DNA of 18,946 bases from Chloroflexota bacterium. GTDB lineage: Bacteria > Chloroflexota > Anaerolineae > UBA7937. Numbering within the stretch: position 1 is the stretch's first letter; each line of letters starts with the position of its first letter. Both the position numbers and the translations under genes were made by a program. Positions 1 through 6,881 of this stretch are shown here, one piece after another. The notes below the pieces were generated by a model. The model searched no databases, was not told where the DNA came from, and worked only from the letters and a program-made list of their open reading frames with translations. The stretch lies in contig DMLA01000047.1 of assembly GCA_003453555.1 (NCBI GenBank), positions 1-18,946 on the forward strand, in the 5' to 3' direction.

Positions 1-458
1 TTGGTCGTCAGGGCGTCGGCTAGGGCACGATGTTCCTCTTCCTGAGAAACCCCTAGGGTTTGGGCTAGGGCCCCTAAATTATAACTGGGGATATAGAGGA
101 CGAGGCTGCTGGCTAACTCGAAAGTATCCAGCGCTTGATGGGTGAGAAAGAGGCCATGCTTCCCCAGGAAGGCCAGGTCGAAAGCGATGTTGTGACCCAC
201 GAGGGGGTGATGCCCTACGAAGCGGGAGAGAGGTCCCAGGAGAGAGAAAAGGGGAGGGGCCCTCTCCACCTCCTCCGGGCTTATCCCGGTGAGGCGTTGG
301 ATGCTATAGGGGAGGGGGCGCTGGGGGTTGACCAGGCTAGACCAGGTATCCAGGACCTCTCCATGGCGGAACTTCACCGCTCCGATCTCGATGATAGCAT
401 CCCGCTCCGGATCCAACCCCGTGGTCTCGATGTCTAGGGCTACATATATACGCGGCAT
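1..458 (-). CDS. DEDDh 3'-5' exonuclease domain, probable N-terminus of a DinG-like helicase (partial)
   Basis: Incomplete gene: 152 codons are present and the C-terminal part lies beyond the left edge. I translated it from the ATG complementary to 456-458, which has a GAGGGGAG ribosome binding site at 461-468. All five DEDDh exonuclease residues are visible: D9 and E11 in DIETTG, D94 in HNIAFD, and H143 and D148 in HRALADA. The family removes nucleotides from 3' ends using two metal ions. The open frame continues past the edge. In many Gram-positive and Chloroflexota genomes such a domain begins a DinG-type ATP-dependent helicase, so that is my preferred reading. A stand-alone DnaQ-like proofreading subunit or an RNase T-like exonuclease cannot be excluded. 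The exonuclease call is firm; the helicase extension is inference. Confidence 0.85.
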   Translation of the reverse strand, partial: MPRIYVALDIETTGLDPERDAIIEIGAVKFRHGEVLDTWSSLVNPQRPLPYSIQRLTGISPEEVERAPPLFSLLGPLSRFVGHHPLVGHNIAFDLAFLGKHGLFLTHQALDTFELASSLVLYIPSYNLGALAQTLGVSQEEEHRALADALTT

Positions 459-460
459 AT

Positions 461-481
461 CTCCCCTCGCTTAGCATTATA
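461..481 (-). promoter_or_regulatory. -10 box and RBS for the exonuclease gene
   Basis: On the minus strand a perfect TATAAT hexamer lies at 476-481, followed by GAGGGGAG at 461-468 and the ATG at 458. No good -35 stands at 16-18 bases; the nearest resemblance is TTTACT at about 20 bases. The implied 5' leader is only about 11 nt. The site sits just past the terminator of the upstream gene, which is the expected arrangement for an independent transcript. Confidence 0.5.
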
Positions 482-507
482 CAACAGACCGCCCAAAAGG
501 TAGTAAA

Positions 508-533
508 GCCCGCCCTGATGATGCAGGGCGGGC
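508..533 (-). terminator. Rho-independent terminator after the transaldolase
   Basis: A perfect 10-bp GC-rich stem, GCCCGCCCTG (508-517) with CAGGGCGGGC (524-533), encloses a 6-nt loop. On the minus strand it lies 22 nt beyond the transaldolase stop and is followed by TTTACTACCTTTT, a broken U-tract. It separates the pyrG-transaldolase unit from the exonuclease gene. Confidence 0.7.
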
Positions 534-554
534 GTAAAGAAAGGCGTCGCCGGC

Positions 555-1292
555 CTATCCGCTCACCTTCTTCCAGTCGGCCAGGAAACGCTCGACGCCG
601 ACATCGGTGAGTGGGTGTCTTATCACCTTTTGAAGCACCGAGTAGGGAACGGTGGCGATATGGGCCCCGGCCAGGGCGGCCTGGGTGACATGCAGGGGGT
701 GGCGGATGCTGGCGGCGATGACCAGGGTATCTAGGTCATAGTATTCGATGATCTCCACGATGTCAGCGAGGATAGCCATACCATCATGACCTATGTCGTC
801 CAGACGGCCTATGAAGGGGGAGACGAAGGTGGCTCCCGCCTGGGCGGCTAAGAGAGCCTGGTTGGGGGAGAAGGTCAGGGTGGCGTTGGTGCGGATCCCT
901 TGCGCGGCTGCCAGACGCCAGGCCGTCTCCCTATCCATCTCGCATTCCCCCTCCCAAGCGCAATCCTGGCAGATGGTCTCCTGAACCGCTTTCTGGGAGA
1001 GGGCGTAGATGGCTTTCAGCCCTTCTGCGGTGACCGGTATCTTGATCACCACATGGGGGGACCAACAGGCTATCTTTTCCGCCTCGGTCACCATCCCCTC
1101 CGCCTCTTCGCTGGTCACCTCGGCGCTCACGGGCCCTTGTACCAGATAGCATATCTCCTGGGCTACCTGGCGGTAGTCGCTCCGGCCGGCCCTCATCATG
1201 AGGGAGGGGTTGGTGGTCACCCCCCTGATGATGCCCCACTTTACCGCCTCTCTTATCTCCTCGATCTTCGCTGTGTCTAGGTAGATCTCCAT
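555..1292 (-). CDS. fsa: FSA/transaldolase family protein with a cysteine-bearing insertion
   Basis: A 245-residue Schiff-base aldolase of the fructose-6-phosphate aldolase / small transaldolase family, acting in the cytoplasm on C3 and C6-C7 sugar phosphates. Family landmarks are D6 (YLDTA), N28 (TTNPSL), the Schiff-base lysine K84 (VIKIP) and the conserved block SPFIGRLDDIGHDG near 158-171. I chose the ATG at 1292 because family similarity starts there and a GGGAGG ribosome binding site lies about 11 nt upstream. The frame stays open to 1451, but that stretch is a hairpin-rich spacer. The family is usually about 210-220 residues; the excess is an insertion at about residues 99-126 carrying C108, C111 and C117, between the EGLKAI helix and the IRTNATL strand. 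Whether the activity is transaldolase or FSA cannot be told by eye. It lies downstream of pyrG on the same strand and before a terminator. Confidence 0.88.
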   Translation of the reverse strand: MEIYLDTAKIEEIREAVKWGIIRGVTTNPSLMMRAGRSDYRQVAQEICYLVQGPVSAEVTSEEAEGMVTEAEKIACWSPHVVIKIPVTAEGLKAIYALSQKAVQETICQDCAWEGECEMDRETAWRLAAAQGIRTNATLTFSPNQALLAAQAGATFVSPFIGRLDDIGHDGMAILADIVEIIEYYDLDTLVIAASIRHPLHVTQAALAGAHIATVPYSVLQKVIRHPLTDVGVERFLADWKKVSG

Positions 1293-1368
1293 GAGATCAT
1301 AAACCTCCCTTAAAATCTTAGGTGACCTCAGCCTGTCCCCTGGCCCGCCCCTGCTGTACGTAAAGTAT

Positions 1369-1469
1369 CCCTGCGGGAAGCGCAGGGTGCGAAGCACTAA
1401 TGCCAGCCTGCCCCGGTACTTGCCAGGCCGGGGGGCCAGGGATGGTAACATCTGAGGGTTTCAACCCTC
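1369..1469 (-). repeat. Three consecutive inverted repeats in the pyrG-fsa spacer
   Basis: In the spacer between the pyrG stop and the transaldolase start, three stems follow one another: GAGGGTT (1454-1460) with AACCCTC (1463-1469), overlapping the pyrG stop codon; CCCCGG (1411-1416) with CCGGGG (1428-1433); and CCCTGCG (1369-1375) with CGCAGGG (1381-1387). None is followed by a T-run on the minus strand, so they are not classical terminators. They could stabilise or process the pyrG-fsa message, or attenuate transcription. No convincing promoter was seen in the spacer, so the transaldolase is probably read from the pyrG transcript. Confidence 0.5.
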
Positions 1470-3068
1470 TTTTTCCGCCTCTTTGACCGCGCCGATGAAG
1501 TCGCGGAAAAGGGGGTGTGGCCGGTTGGGTCGGGACTTGAATTCCGGATGGAACTGAGTCCCTACCATCCAGGGATGATCTTTGAGTTCCGCGATCTCTA
1601 TCAGACGGCCATCGGGAGAGGTGCCGCTTATGATGAGACCCGCTTCCTGGAGTAACCCTCTGTGGTCGTTGTTCACCTCGAAGCGGTGCCTATGCCTCTC
1701 CGAGACCGACTCCTGATCATAGGCCTTGAAGGCTAGAGTGTCGCGCAGGACCCGACAGGGGTAAGCCCCCAACCGCATGGTGCCTCCCATTTCCGATATA
1801 TCCCCTTGCTCTGGCAAAAGGTCGATGACCGGGTATCTGGTTTGGGGGTCGAACTCGGTGCTGTTGGGCTCCTCGCTCCCCACAGCGTGACGGGCTAATT
1901 CTATAACCATCACTTGCATCCCCAGACAGAGGCCGAGATAGGGGACTTTCTTCTCTCGGGCATAGCGACAGGCTTTGATCTTTCCCTCTATCCCTCGCAC
2001 ATCGAAACCTCCAGGGATGACGATCCCTCTCACCTCATCTAAACGCTCCCACCCTCTTCCCTTCTCCAACTCCTCGGCGTCTATCCAATCTATCTCCACC
2101 TCTCTATCGTGGTAGAGGGCAGCGTGGCGCAGCGCCTCTCGCACACTGATGTAGGCGTCCGGCAGGGTCACGTATTTCCCCACCACACCGATGGGAAGCC
2201 GCGCTTTCGGCTCCTTTATCTTCCTTACCATCTCCCGCCAGGCGGAGAGATCCTTGCGCCGTCTAGGCAGTTCCAACCGTTCCATAATGAATTCTCCAAG
2301 CCCCGCCTCCTCTAAGAGGAGAGGGACTTCGTAGATAACCGGCACGGTGATGAGGGGGATGACAGCCCGGACCTCCACGTCGCAGAAGAGGGCGATCTTC
2401 TCCTTTAGTTTATCATCCACCGGGTAGTCGGAACGGCAGACGATCACATCGGGCTGGATGCCGATGCTCCGCAACTCCTTCACGCTGTGCTGAGTGGGCT
2501 TAGTTTTGAGTTCGCCGGTGGAAGAGATATAGGGGAGGAGGGTAAGATGGACGTAGAGGACGTTCTCCCGACCCATATCTTTGCGCATCTGGCGGAGGGC
2601 CTCCAGGAAGGGGAGCCCCTCGATGTCGCCCACGGTGCCACCCACCTCGGTGATCACCACCTCCGCACTCGTCTCCCGGGCCACCCTAATGATGCTCTCC
2701 TTTATCCCGTCGGTGATATGGGGTATCACCTGGATGGTCCCACCTAGATAATCCCCTTTCCTTTCCCTGGCGATGACCGCTTGGTAGATCTGGCCGGTGG
2801 TCACATTAGAAGAGCGGGTGAGGTTCTCGTCGATGAACCGCTCATAATGTCCCAGATCCAAGTCCGTCTCCGCTCCATCCTCTAAGACGTAGACCTCCCC
2901 ATGCTGGTAGGGAGACATGGTCCCCGGATCGACGTTGATATAAGGATCCAGTTTCTGGATGGAGACGGCGATACCCTGGCTCTTCAGGAGGCGACCGATG
3001 GAAGCCGCGGTGACCCCCTTGCCTACCGAAGAGACTACTCCCCCGGTGCAGAAAATGAACTTAGCCAT
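1461..3068 (-). CDS. pyrG: CTP synthase
   Basis: A 535-residue cytosolic glutamine amidotransferase that converts UTP, ATP and glutamine to CTP, the last step of de novo pyrimidine nucleotide synthesis. The N-terminal synthetase domain begins with FCTGGVVSSVGKG (P-loop-like, residues 6-18) and continues with the DPYINVDPGTM and HGEVYVLEDGAE blocks. The C-terminal class I glutaminase domain has nucleophile C381 in GLCLGMQ and the partners H507 and E509 in FHPEF. Length is normal for the family and no key residue is missing. It starts at the ATG complementary to 3066-3068, behind a poor ribosome binding site (AGGTAGAG), with a 9-bp hairpin immediately upstream. It has its own near-perfect promoter overlapping the end of the DUF4129 gene. 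Confidence 0.98.
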   Translation of the reverse strand: MAKFIFCTGGVVSSVGKGVTAASIGRLLKSQGIAVSIQKLDPYINVDPGTMSPYQHGEVYVLEDGAETDLDLGHYERFIDENLTRSSNVTTGQIYQAVIARERKGDYLGGTIQVIPHITDGIKESIIRVARETSAEVVITEVGGTVGDIEGLPFLEALRQMRKDMGRENVLYVHLTLLPYISSTGELKTKPTQHSVKELRSIGIQPDVIVCRSDYPVDDKLKEKIALFCDVEVRAVIPLITVPVIYEVPLLLEEAGLGEFIMERLELPRRRKDLSAWREMVRKIKEPKARLPIGVVGKYVTLPDAYISVREALRHAALYHDREVEIDWIDAEELEKGRGWERLDEVRGIVIPGGFDVRGIEGKIKACRYAREKKVPYLGLCLGMQVMVIELARHAVGSEEPNSTEFDPQTRYPVIDLLPEQGDISEMGGTMRLGAYPCRVLRDTLAFKAYDQESVSERHRHRFEVNNDHRGLLQEAGLIISGTSPDGRLIEIAELKDHPWMVGTQFHPEFKSRPNRPHPLFRDFIGAVKEAEKEG

Positions 3069-3081
3069 CTCTACCTATGGA

Positions 3082-3110
3082 GAGAGCACGAAGCATCGCT
3101 CCGTGCTCTC
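3082..3110 (-). promoter_or_regulatory. Leader hairpin directly upstream of the pyrG start
   Basis: Perfect 9-bp stem GAGAGCACG (3082-3090) with CGTGCTCTC (3102-3110) and an 11-nt loop. It ends 13 nt before the pyrG ATG, within a leader of about 100 nt if transcription begins near 3169. No U-tract follows, so it is not an intrinsic terminator. Its position suggests an effect on ribosome access or mRNA stability; this is inference. Confidence 0.5.
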
Positions 3111-3175
3111 AAGACCCTTACATATATCAGTCTAGAACTCTCTTCTGACACCCGCACACTCTTTTCTCATAAAAA

Positions 3176-3204
3176 ATCATATCATAATTCGGTTCCTCTG
3201 TCAA
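3176..3204 (-). promoter_or_regulatory. Consensus promoter of pyrG
   Basis: On the minus strand TTGACA (3199-3204) is followed after exactly 17 bases by TATGAT (3176-3181). The -35 lies inside the last codons of the DUF4129 gene and the -10 overlaps its TGA stop. Transcription should start near 3168-3170, giving a leader of about 100 nt before the pyrG ATG. Confidence 0.85.
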
Positions 3205-4615
3205 CGAGGGCCCTCGACTTCACGGCTAACCAGGCCTGCTTCGCTCTCTCTAGCTCTTCTAGCGAAGGGGAGACCCCCCCATACCGCACCCGGATGTAAG
3301 TCTCCGTTAGGTAAGATAACTGCTCCTGGCTCTCTGACCAGGCCTGACTCAGGGTAGGCAGATACTCGTAAGGCGTCTCCCCCGGTCTGCGAGGGAAACC
3401 TAGGTTCGCCGCGAACCTGAGCATGGTGGCGTAGATCCCCCTGATGGAGGAGAGGTCCTCCCGCCAAGGACGGAGGCGGTCCTTCAAGCCGGCGAGCCCC
3501 TCATCTCCGGTAAGACTTCCCCAAGCCCCTCGGAGAAAAGAAGCCAGATCTTGCGCCAGAAGAGCCGGGGAGAGTATCGACCTCCTGATTTCGCTGCTTG
3601 CACCTCTCCGCATCTCTTGCCATCGGCGCAGGGATCTAGCCGTAAACCAGACGACGACCAAGAAGAGGATGATGGGCACGACTACCACAAGGATGTTCAA
3701 GAAACCGACTACAAAATTCGCCATCCGCTCCAAAAATGGGCTGGCTACCGTAGTGGAGGGCTCTTCTGATACGGGCGCGGTCAACTGAGGATAGTGTATG
3801 GAGAGGCGGGACAAGAGGCTCGATATGATCTGGGCTAGGAAGGCAAAAGGTAGAAGGAGATAGTGGAGTAAGGGGGGCAAGATCTTCCCCATCCAAAACC
3901 TCAAGGGGCCCACCGTCTTAAGAGACAGAAGGTAGCTAGCCACCGTTCCCAAGAAGAGCAGGGTGAGAATGGCCGAGCCAGGCACCGCCAGCCAATAGAT
4001 ATTGAAAGGCGAGGGGGCCTCCCTTTGCTCCTGGGCCTTCTCCACCCGAGCCAGAGCCATGGCTAGAAGGGCGGAGAGGAAGTAGAGGAGGACAAAGGGT
4101 GCCATATCGAAGGGGAGGAGCACGATGCCCAAAACCACCGCCCCGGTGAGAGCGACCATACCCAGCCCAAAGAGATGGCTCACGAAGTAGGGCCCTAACG
4201 ATTCCCGACCCAGGTTGATGCCTCGCCACCAGAGGTAGAGGCTGGCTATGAAGGCCATGATCCCTGGGGTGATAAGTTCCCCGGCCAGGATGTTACCCAC
4301 TCTCAAAAGTTCGCCTACCCATTGATGATCGAGGAGAGCGTAGTTGGGAAAAAGATCCTCCTTGATGATCAGCATGGTGATGAGAAGGGCGAGTATAGCC
4401 ATCGCCGGTTGGGAATAGGAGGGACGGATCTTCGCCAAGAGACGAGAAAGGTATATGGCTACTAGGAGAAGGAAGAAGGCGCTAAAGAGGGAGAGAAATC
4501 GGGGCCCTATCGCCCCTCCAAAGATGAGCATGAAGGGGTAAGCCCAGCTCACCTCCATAGCCGCCACCGTGACGGTCAAAAGTTCTCTACGCCAGGCTAT
4601 GCGGGGCAGGCTCAT
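3182..4615 (-). CDS. DUF4129 multi-pass membrane protein
   Basis: A 477-residue integral membrane protein. Successive hydrophobic segments fill most of residues 15-240, a further long segment lies around 300-330, and the rest is cytosolic. Residues about 391-463 match the DUF4129 pattern: a helix, then GFPRRPGETPYEYL, then LTETYIRVRYGG. In other genomes DUF4129 usually ends TgpA-like proteins that also contain a transglutaminase core; I see no Cys-His-Asp transglutaminase motif here, so this looks like the membrane shell without the enzyme. The ATG at 4615 has GAGGAG just upstream and lies inside the end of the DUF58 gene (29-bp overlap), which points to translational coupling. The MoxR-DUF58-DUF4129 set is thought to act in assembling or processing envelope proteins; the substrate is unknown. 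Confidence 0.85.
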   Translation of the reverse strand: MSLPRIAWRRELLTVTVAAMEVSWAYPFMLIFGGAIGPRFLSLFSAFFLLLVAIYLSRLLAKIRPSYSQPAMAILALLITMLIIKEDLFPNYALLDHQWVGELLRVGNILAGELITPGIMAFIASLYLWWRGINLGRESLGPYFVSHLFGLGMVALTGAVVLGIVLLPFDMAPFVLLYFLSALLAMALARVEKAQEQREAPSPFNIYWLAVPGSAILTLLFLGTVASYLLSLKTVGPLRFWMGKILPPLLHYLLLPFAFLAQIISSLLSRLSIHYPQLTAPVSEEPSTTVASPFLERMANFVVGFLNILVVVVPIILFLVVVWFTARSLRRWQEMRRGASSEIRRSILSPALLAQDLASFLRGAWGSLTGDEGLAGLKDRLRPWREDLSSIRGIYATMLRFAANLGFPRRPGETPYEYLPTLSQAWSESQEQLSYLTETYIRVRYGGVSPSLEELERAKQAWLAVKSRALVDRGTEL

Positions 4616-5822
4616 ATCTCTCCTCTTCAGCCGCCGCGATAGCCTTCTCCTTTAGACAATGAACGGTGATGCCTTTGAGGTCTCTTTCTATTCTATCGTC
4701 CAAAGAGATCAGGCAAAGGCGGCGGCCCGCATCATGCAGCCTTTCCAGTTCGTCGAGAAGGGGCTCGGTGACGATGGGGGTCACACAGACTAAGGTGGCC
4801 CCCCAAAAGAGATGTCGACTCTCCCGAGCCAGAAACCCCTCTATAGGCATGAGGGGGAAGGGGGTGACTGCAGCCAGGGCTTCTAGTATATGGGTGATCT
4901 GGTGAGGTGCCCGCCCGGGCATCACTTTGATCGCCTGGTCAGAGAGAGGCCAACTGGAGTTGGCCAGAAAGCCGGTGGCGTACCGGTGCTCCAGCGCATA
5001 GTGGGCTATGGAGGCGGCTACGGTGACCGCCCTCTCTAGAAGGGGGGCGTCGACCCCTTCCCAGTGGCGGGCAAAGGTGGCCACATTAAGCATCACTACC
5101 AAGTGCGGCGTGGTAGTGGGCTCATAGACCTTCACCTGGAGTCGGCGATGGCGAGCCGTCGCTTTCCAGTGGATCCGTTTGAAGGCATCCCTAGGTCGGT
5201 AATCACGCACCCCGATGGTGCGGCTAGGGTCCTCGAAAATCCGCTGTTCGGCCTTCACATCCCCGAAGGGCTCTTTGGAGGGCAACCCTAACTTCGCCAG
5301 GGGGATGATATGAGGGTAGACGATGAGCCGGTCGGTGGTGGGTACTTCCTGTCGGCTCTCGTAGAAGCCAAAGATGTCGCCCGAAGTGAGACGCACGGGG
5401 CCGAAATAGTGCAGTCCTCGGTTGTCACATCGCAACCGATAACGCCAGGCCACCTCTTCGTACCAGCGCATGGAGAGGAGGTTGATCAGATAACCCACCT
5501 GGGGCTTGGAGGAGGAAACCAACTCCCCCTCCAAAAGGCTTACTTTCAGAGGGAACTGGTCCTCGATACGTAACCAGGCCAAAGGCAAGGGCTTCCGGTT
5601 GGTAACCCGGACCGTCAGTTCCACCACCTCGCCGGGGAAGGCTCTCTTCTCGCCAAAGAAGCGCGTATACTCTACCCGCTGCAGGGAGTATCTATTCCAC
5701 AGCCAGGCTAGGGGGGTTACGGTTAAGATGAGCGTAGCCAGGAGGGTGAGACCCGGCTGTTGTAAAAGGAGCCCCAAGAGTAGGCCTACTAGAGCCAGGC
5801 CCGCCCAGCCGCGCTCGAACAT
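4587..5822 (-). CDS. DUF58 domain protein, membrane-anchored partner of MoxR ATPase
   Basis: A 411-residue protein with two short hydrophobic segments at the N-terminus (about residues 7-21 and 26-42), a beta-rich region with VRVTNRKPLPLAW, and the DUF58 signature RDYRPRDAFKRIHWKATAR at about 206-224. After that comes a von Willebrand A-like fold beginning LVVMLNV, in which a full MIDAS motif is not obvious. DUF58 proteins are regularly encoded directly after MoxR ATPases and are believed to link the ATPase to membrane or periplasmic clients. Here the ATG follows the moxR TAG with no gap, and its ribosome binding site GAGGAGG lies in the last moxR codons, so the two are translationally coupled. 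Exact biochemical function is unknown. Confidence 0.92.
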   Translation of the reverse strand: MFERGWAGLALVGLLLGLLLQQPGLTLLATLILTVTPLAWLWNRYSLQRVEYTRFFGEKRAFPGEVVELTVRVTNRKPLPLAWLRIEDQFPLKVSLLEGELVSSSKPQVGYLINLLSMRWYEEVAWRYRLRCDNRGLHYFGPVRLTSGDIFGFYESRQEVPTTDRLIVYPHIIPLAKLGLPSKEPFGDVKAEQRIFEDPSRTIGVRDYRPRDAFKRIHWKATARHRRLQVKVYEPTTTPHLVVMLNVATFARHWEGVDAPLLERAVTVAASIAHYALEHRYATGFLANSSWPLSDQAIKVMPGRAPHQITHILEALAAVTPFPLMPIEGFLARESRHLFWGATLVCVTPIVTEPLLDELERLHDAGRRLCLISLDDRIERDLKGITVHCLKEKAIAAAEEERYEPAPHSLA

Positions 5823-6761
5823 CTATGCCTCCTCCACCGGGACCGGCACCTCTTCTACGATCTCTCGCAGGATATCCTCCACGGAGCGGCCGCGCAGACG
5901 AGTCTGGGGGCTAACGATGAGGCGATGGCCAAGGACGTGGGGAGCCAAGTACTTAACATCATCGGGGATCACGTAGTCGCGACCTCGTAGGGCGGCCAGG
6001 GCTTGGGAGGTGCGATAGAGGAAAAGAGTACCTCGGGGGCTGGCTCCCAGTTCTAGAAACTCGTGCTCCCGCGTGGCCCGAGGGATACTCACTATGTACC
6101 GGCGTACCGATGCTTCAACCCTGATCCGGCGCGACTGGGCTATCACCTCTAGGAGATCCCCACTAGAGACGACCGGTTCTAACATCTCTAGAGGATCCTC
6201 CGTCCGAAAGCGAAGGAGGATCTCCTCTTCCTCCTCCTCTGTGGGATAGCCAAGTTTGATCTTGAGAAGGAAGCGGTCCACCTGGGCCTCTGGTAGAGGG
6301 AAGGTCCCCTCCAGTTCGATAGGGTTCTGGGTGGCCAGGACGAGAAAAGGGCGAGGGAGGTGCCTGGTTACGCCATCGACGGTGACCTGTTGTTCCTGCA
6401 TCGCTTCTAGAAGCGCCGATTGGGTACGGGGGGTGGCCCGGTTTATCTCGTCGGCTAAGACCACCTGGGCCATAATGGGACCGGGACGGAACTCGAAATC
6501 CTCCCTCTTCTGGTTGAAGAAAGATACCCCGGTGACATCGGAAGGTAGAAGGTCGGGGGTAAACTGGATGCGCCGGAAACTGCAATCTAGGGATCTAGCC
6601 ACTGCCTTAGCCAGCGTGGTCTTCCCTATCCCTGGCACATCCTCTATGAGGACGTGGCCCTCGCAGAGGAGGGCCACCAGCACCAGTTCGATCACCTCCT
6701 CCTTGCCCACGATAACCTTTCCCACATTCTCCTTGACTTGCTCCGCCATCCGGTGAATCAT
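5823..6761 (-). CDS. MoxR-family AAA+ ATPase
   Basis: A 312-residue cytosolic AAA+ ATPase. Walker A is at 42-49 (VPGIGKTT; many MoxR proteins have GVGKT), Walker B at 102-105 (LADE within LADEINRA), followed by TQSALLEAMQEQQV and the sensor-1 region LATQNPIELEGTFPLPEAQVDRF. An AAA lid domain occupies the C-terminal third. I start it at the ATG complementary to 6759-6761, since AAAGGAG lies 5 nt upstream. An in-frame GTG at 6776 would place that site inside the gene. It is the first gene of a MoxR-DUF58-DUF4129 operon. MoxR proteins act as chaperone-like ATPases in maturation of protein complexes. A weak TATAGG-like box lies upstream but I could not fix a promoter. Confidence 0.95.
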   Translation of the reverse strand: MIHRMAEQVKENVGKVIVGKEEVIELVLVALLCEGHVLIEDVPGIGKTTLAKAVARSLDCSFRRIQFTPDLLPSDVTGVSFFNQKREDFEFRPGPIMAQVVLADEINRATPRTQSALLEAMQEQQVTVDGVTRHLPRPFLVLATQNPIELEGTFPLPEAQVDRFLLKIKLGYPTEEEEEEILLRFRTEDPLEMLEPVVSSGDLLEVIAQSRRIRVEASVRRYIVSIPRATREHEFLELGASPRGTLFLYRTSQALAALRGRDYVIPDDVKYLAPHVLGHRLIVSPQTRLRGRSVEDILREIVEEVPVPVEEA

Positions 6762-6805
6762 TTTGGCTCCTTTCACAACCCCCTGCCTATATCACCTAGT
6801 CCGAA

Positions 6806-6822
6806 GGGCTGAGGTTCAGCCC
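6806..6822. repeat. Inverted repeat in the divergent moxR / transporter spacer
   Basis: GGGCTGA (6806-6812) and TCAGCCC (6816-6822) form a perfect 7-bp inverted repeat with a 3-nt centre. It lies 2 bases from the -35 of the transporter promoter and upstream of moxR. It could be a regulator binding site for one or both genes; no regulator gene lies nearby. Confidence 0.35.
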
Positions 6823-6824
6823 CC

Positions 6825-6853
6825 TTGCTCCCCTAGACCAGTTAGTATAGAAT
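6825..6853 (+). promoter_or_regulatory. Probable promoter of the MFS transporter
   Basis: TTGCTC (6825-6830), a 17-bp spacer, then TAGAAT (6848-6853). The expected start near 6860 precedes GGGAGGAG and the ATG at 6882. The -10 match is good (5 of 6) and the -35 is weak (3 of 6). Confidence 0.5.
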
Positions 6854-6881
6854 GCGTCAGGCCAAGGGAGGAGAGATTCCC

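Noticed and set aside
1293..1451. N-terminal extension of the transaldolase (53 extra codons)
   Set aside because: The family's conserved start is MEIYLDTA with a GGGAGG ribosome binding site nearby; the extra codons cover a hairpin-rich spacer and resemble nothing I know.
6762..6776. GTG start for the moxR-like gene at 6776
   Set aside because: The ribosome binding site AAAGGAG would then lie within the gene; the ATG at 6761 has correct spacing.
6852..6881. Longer transporter starting at ATG 6852
   Set aside because: This ATG overlaps the predicted -10 and has no ribosome binding site, while ATG 6882 has GGGAGGAG at 8 nt.
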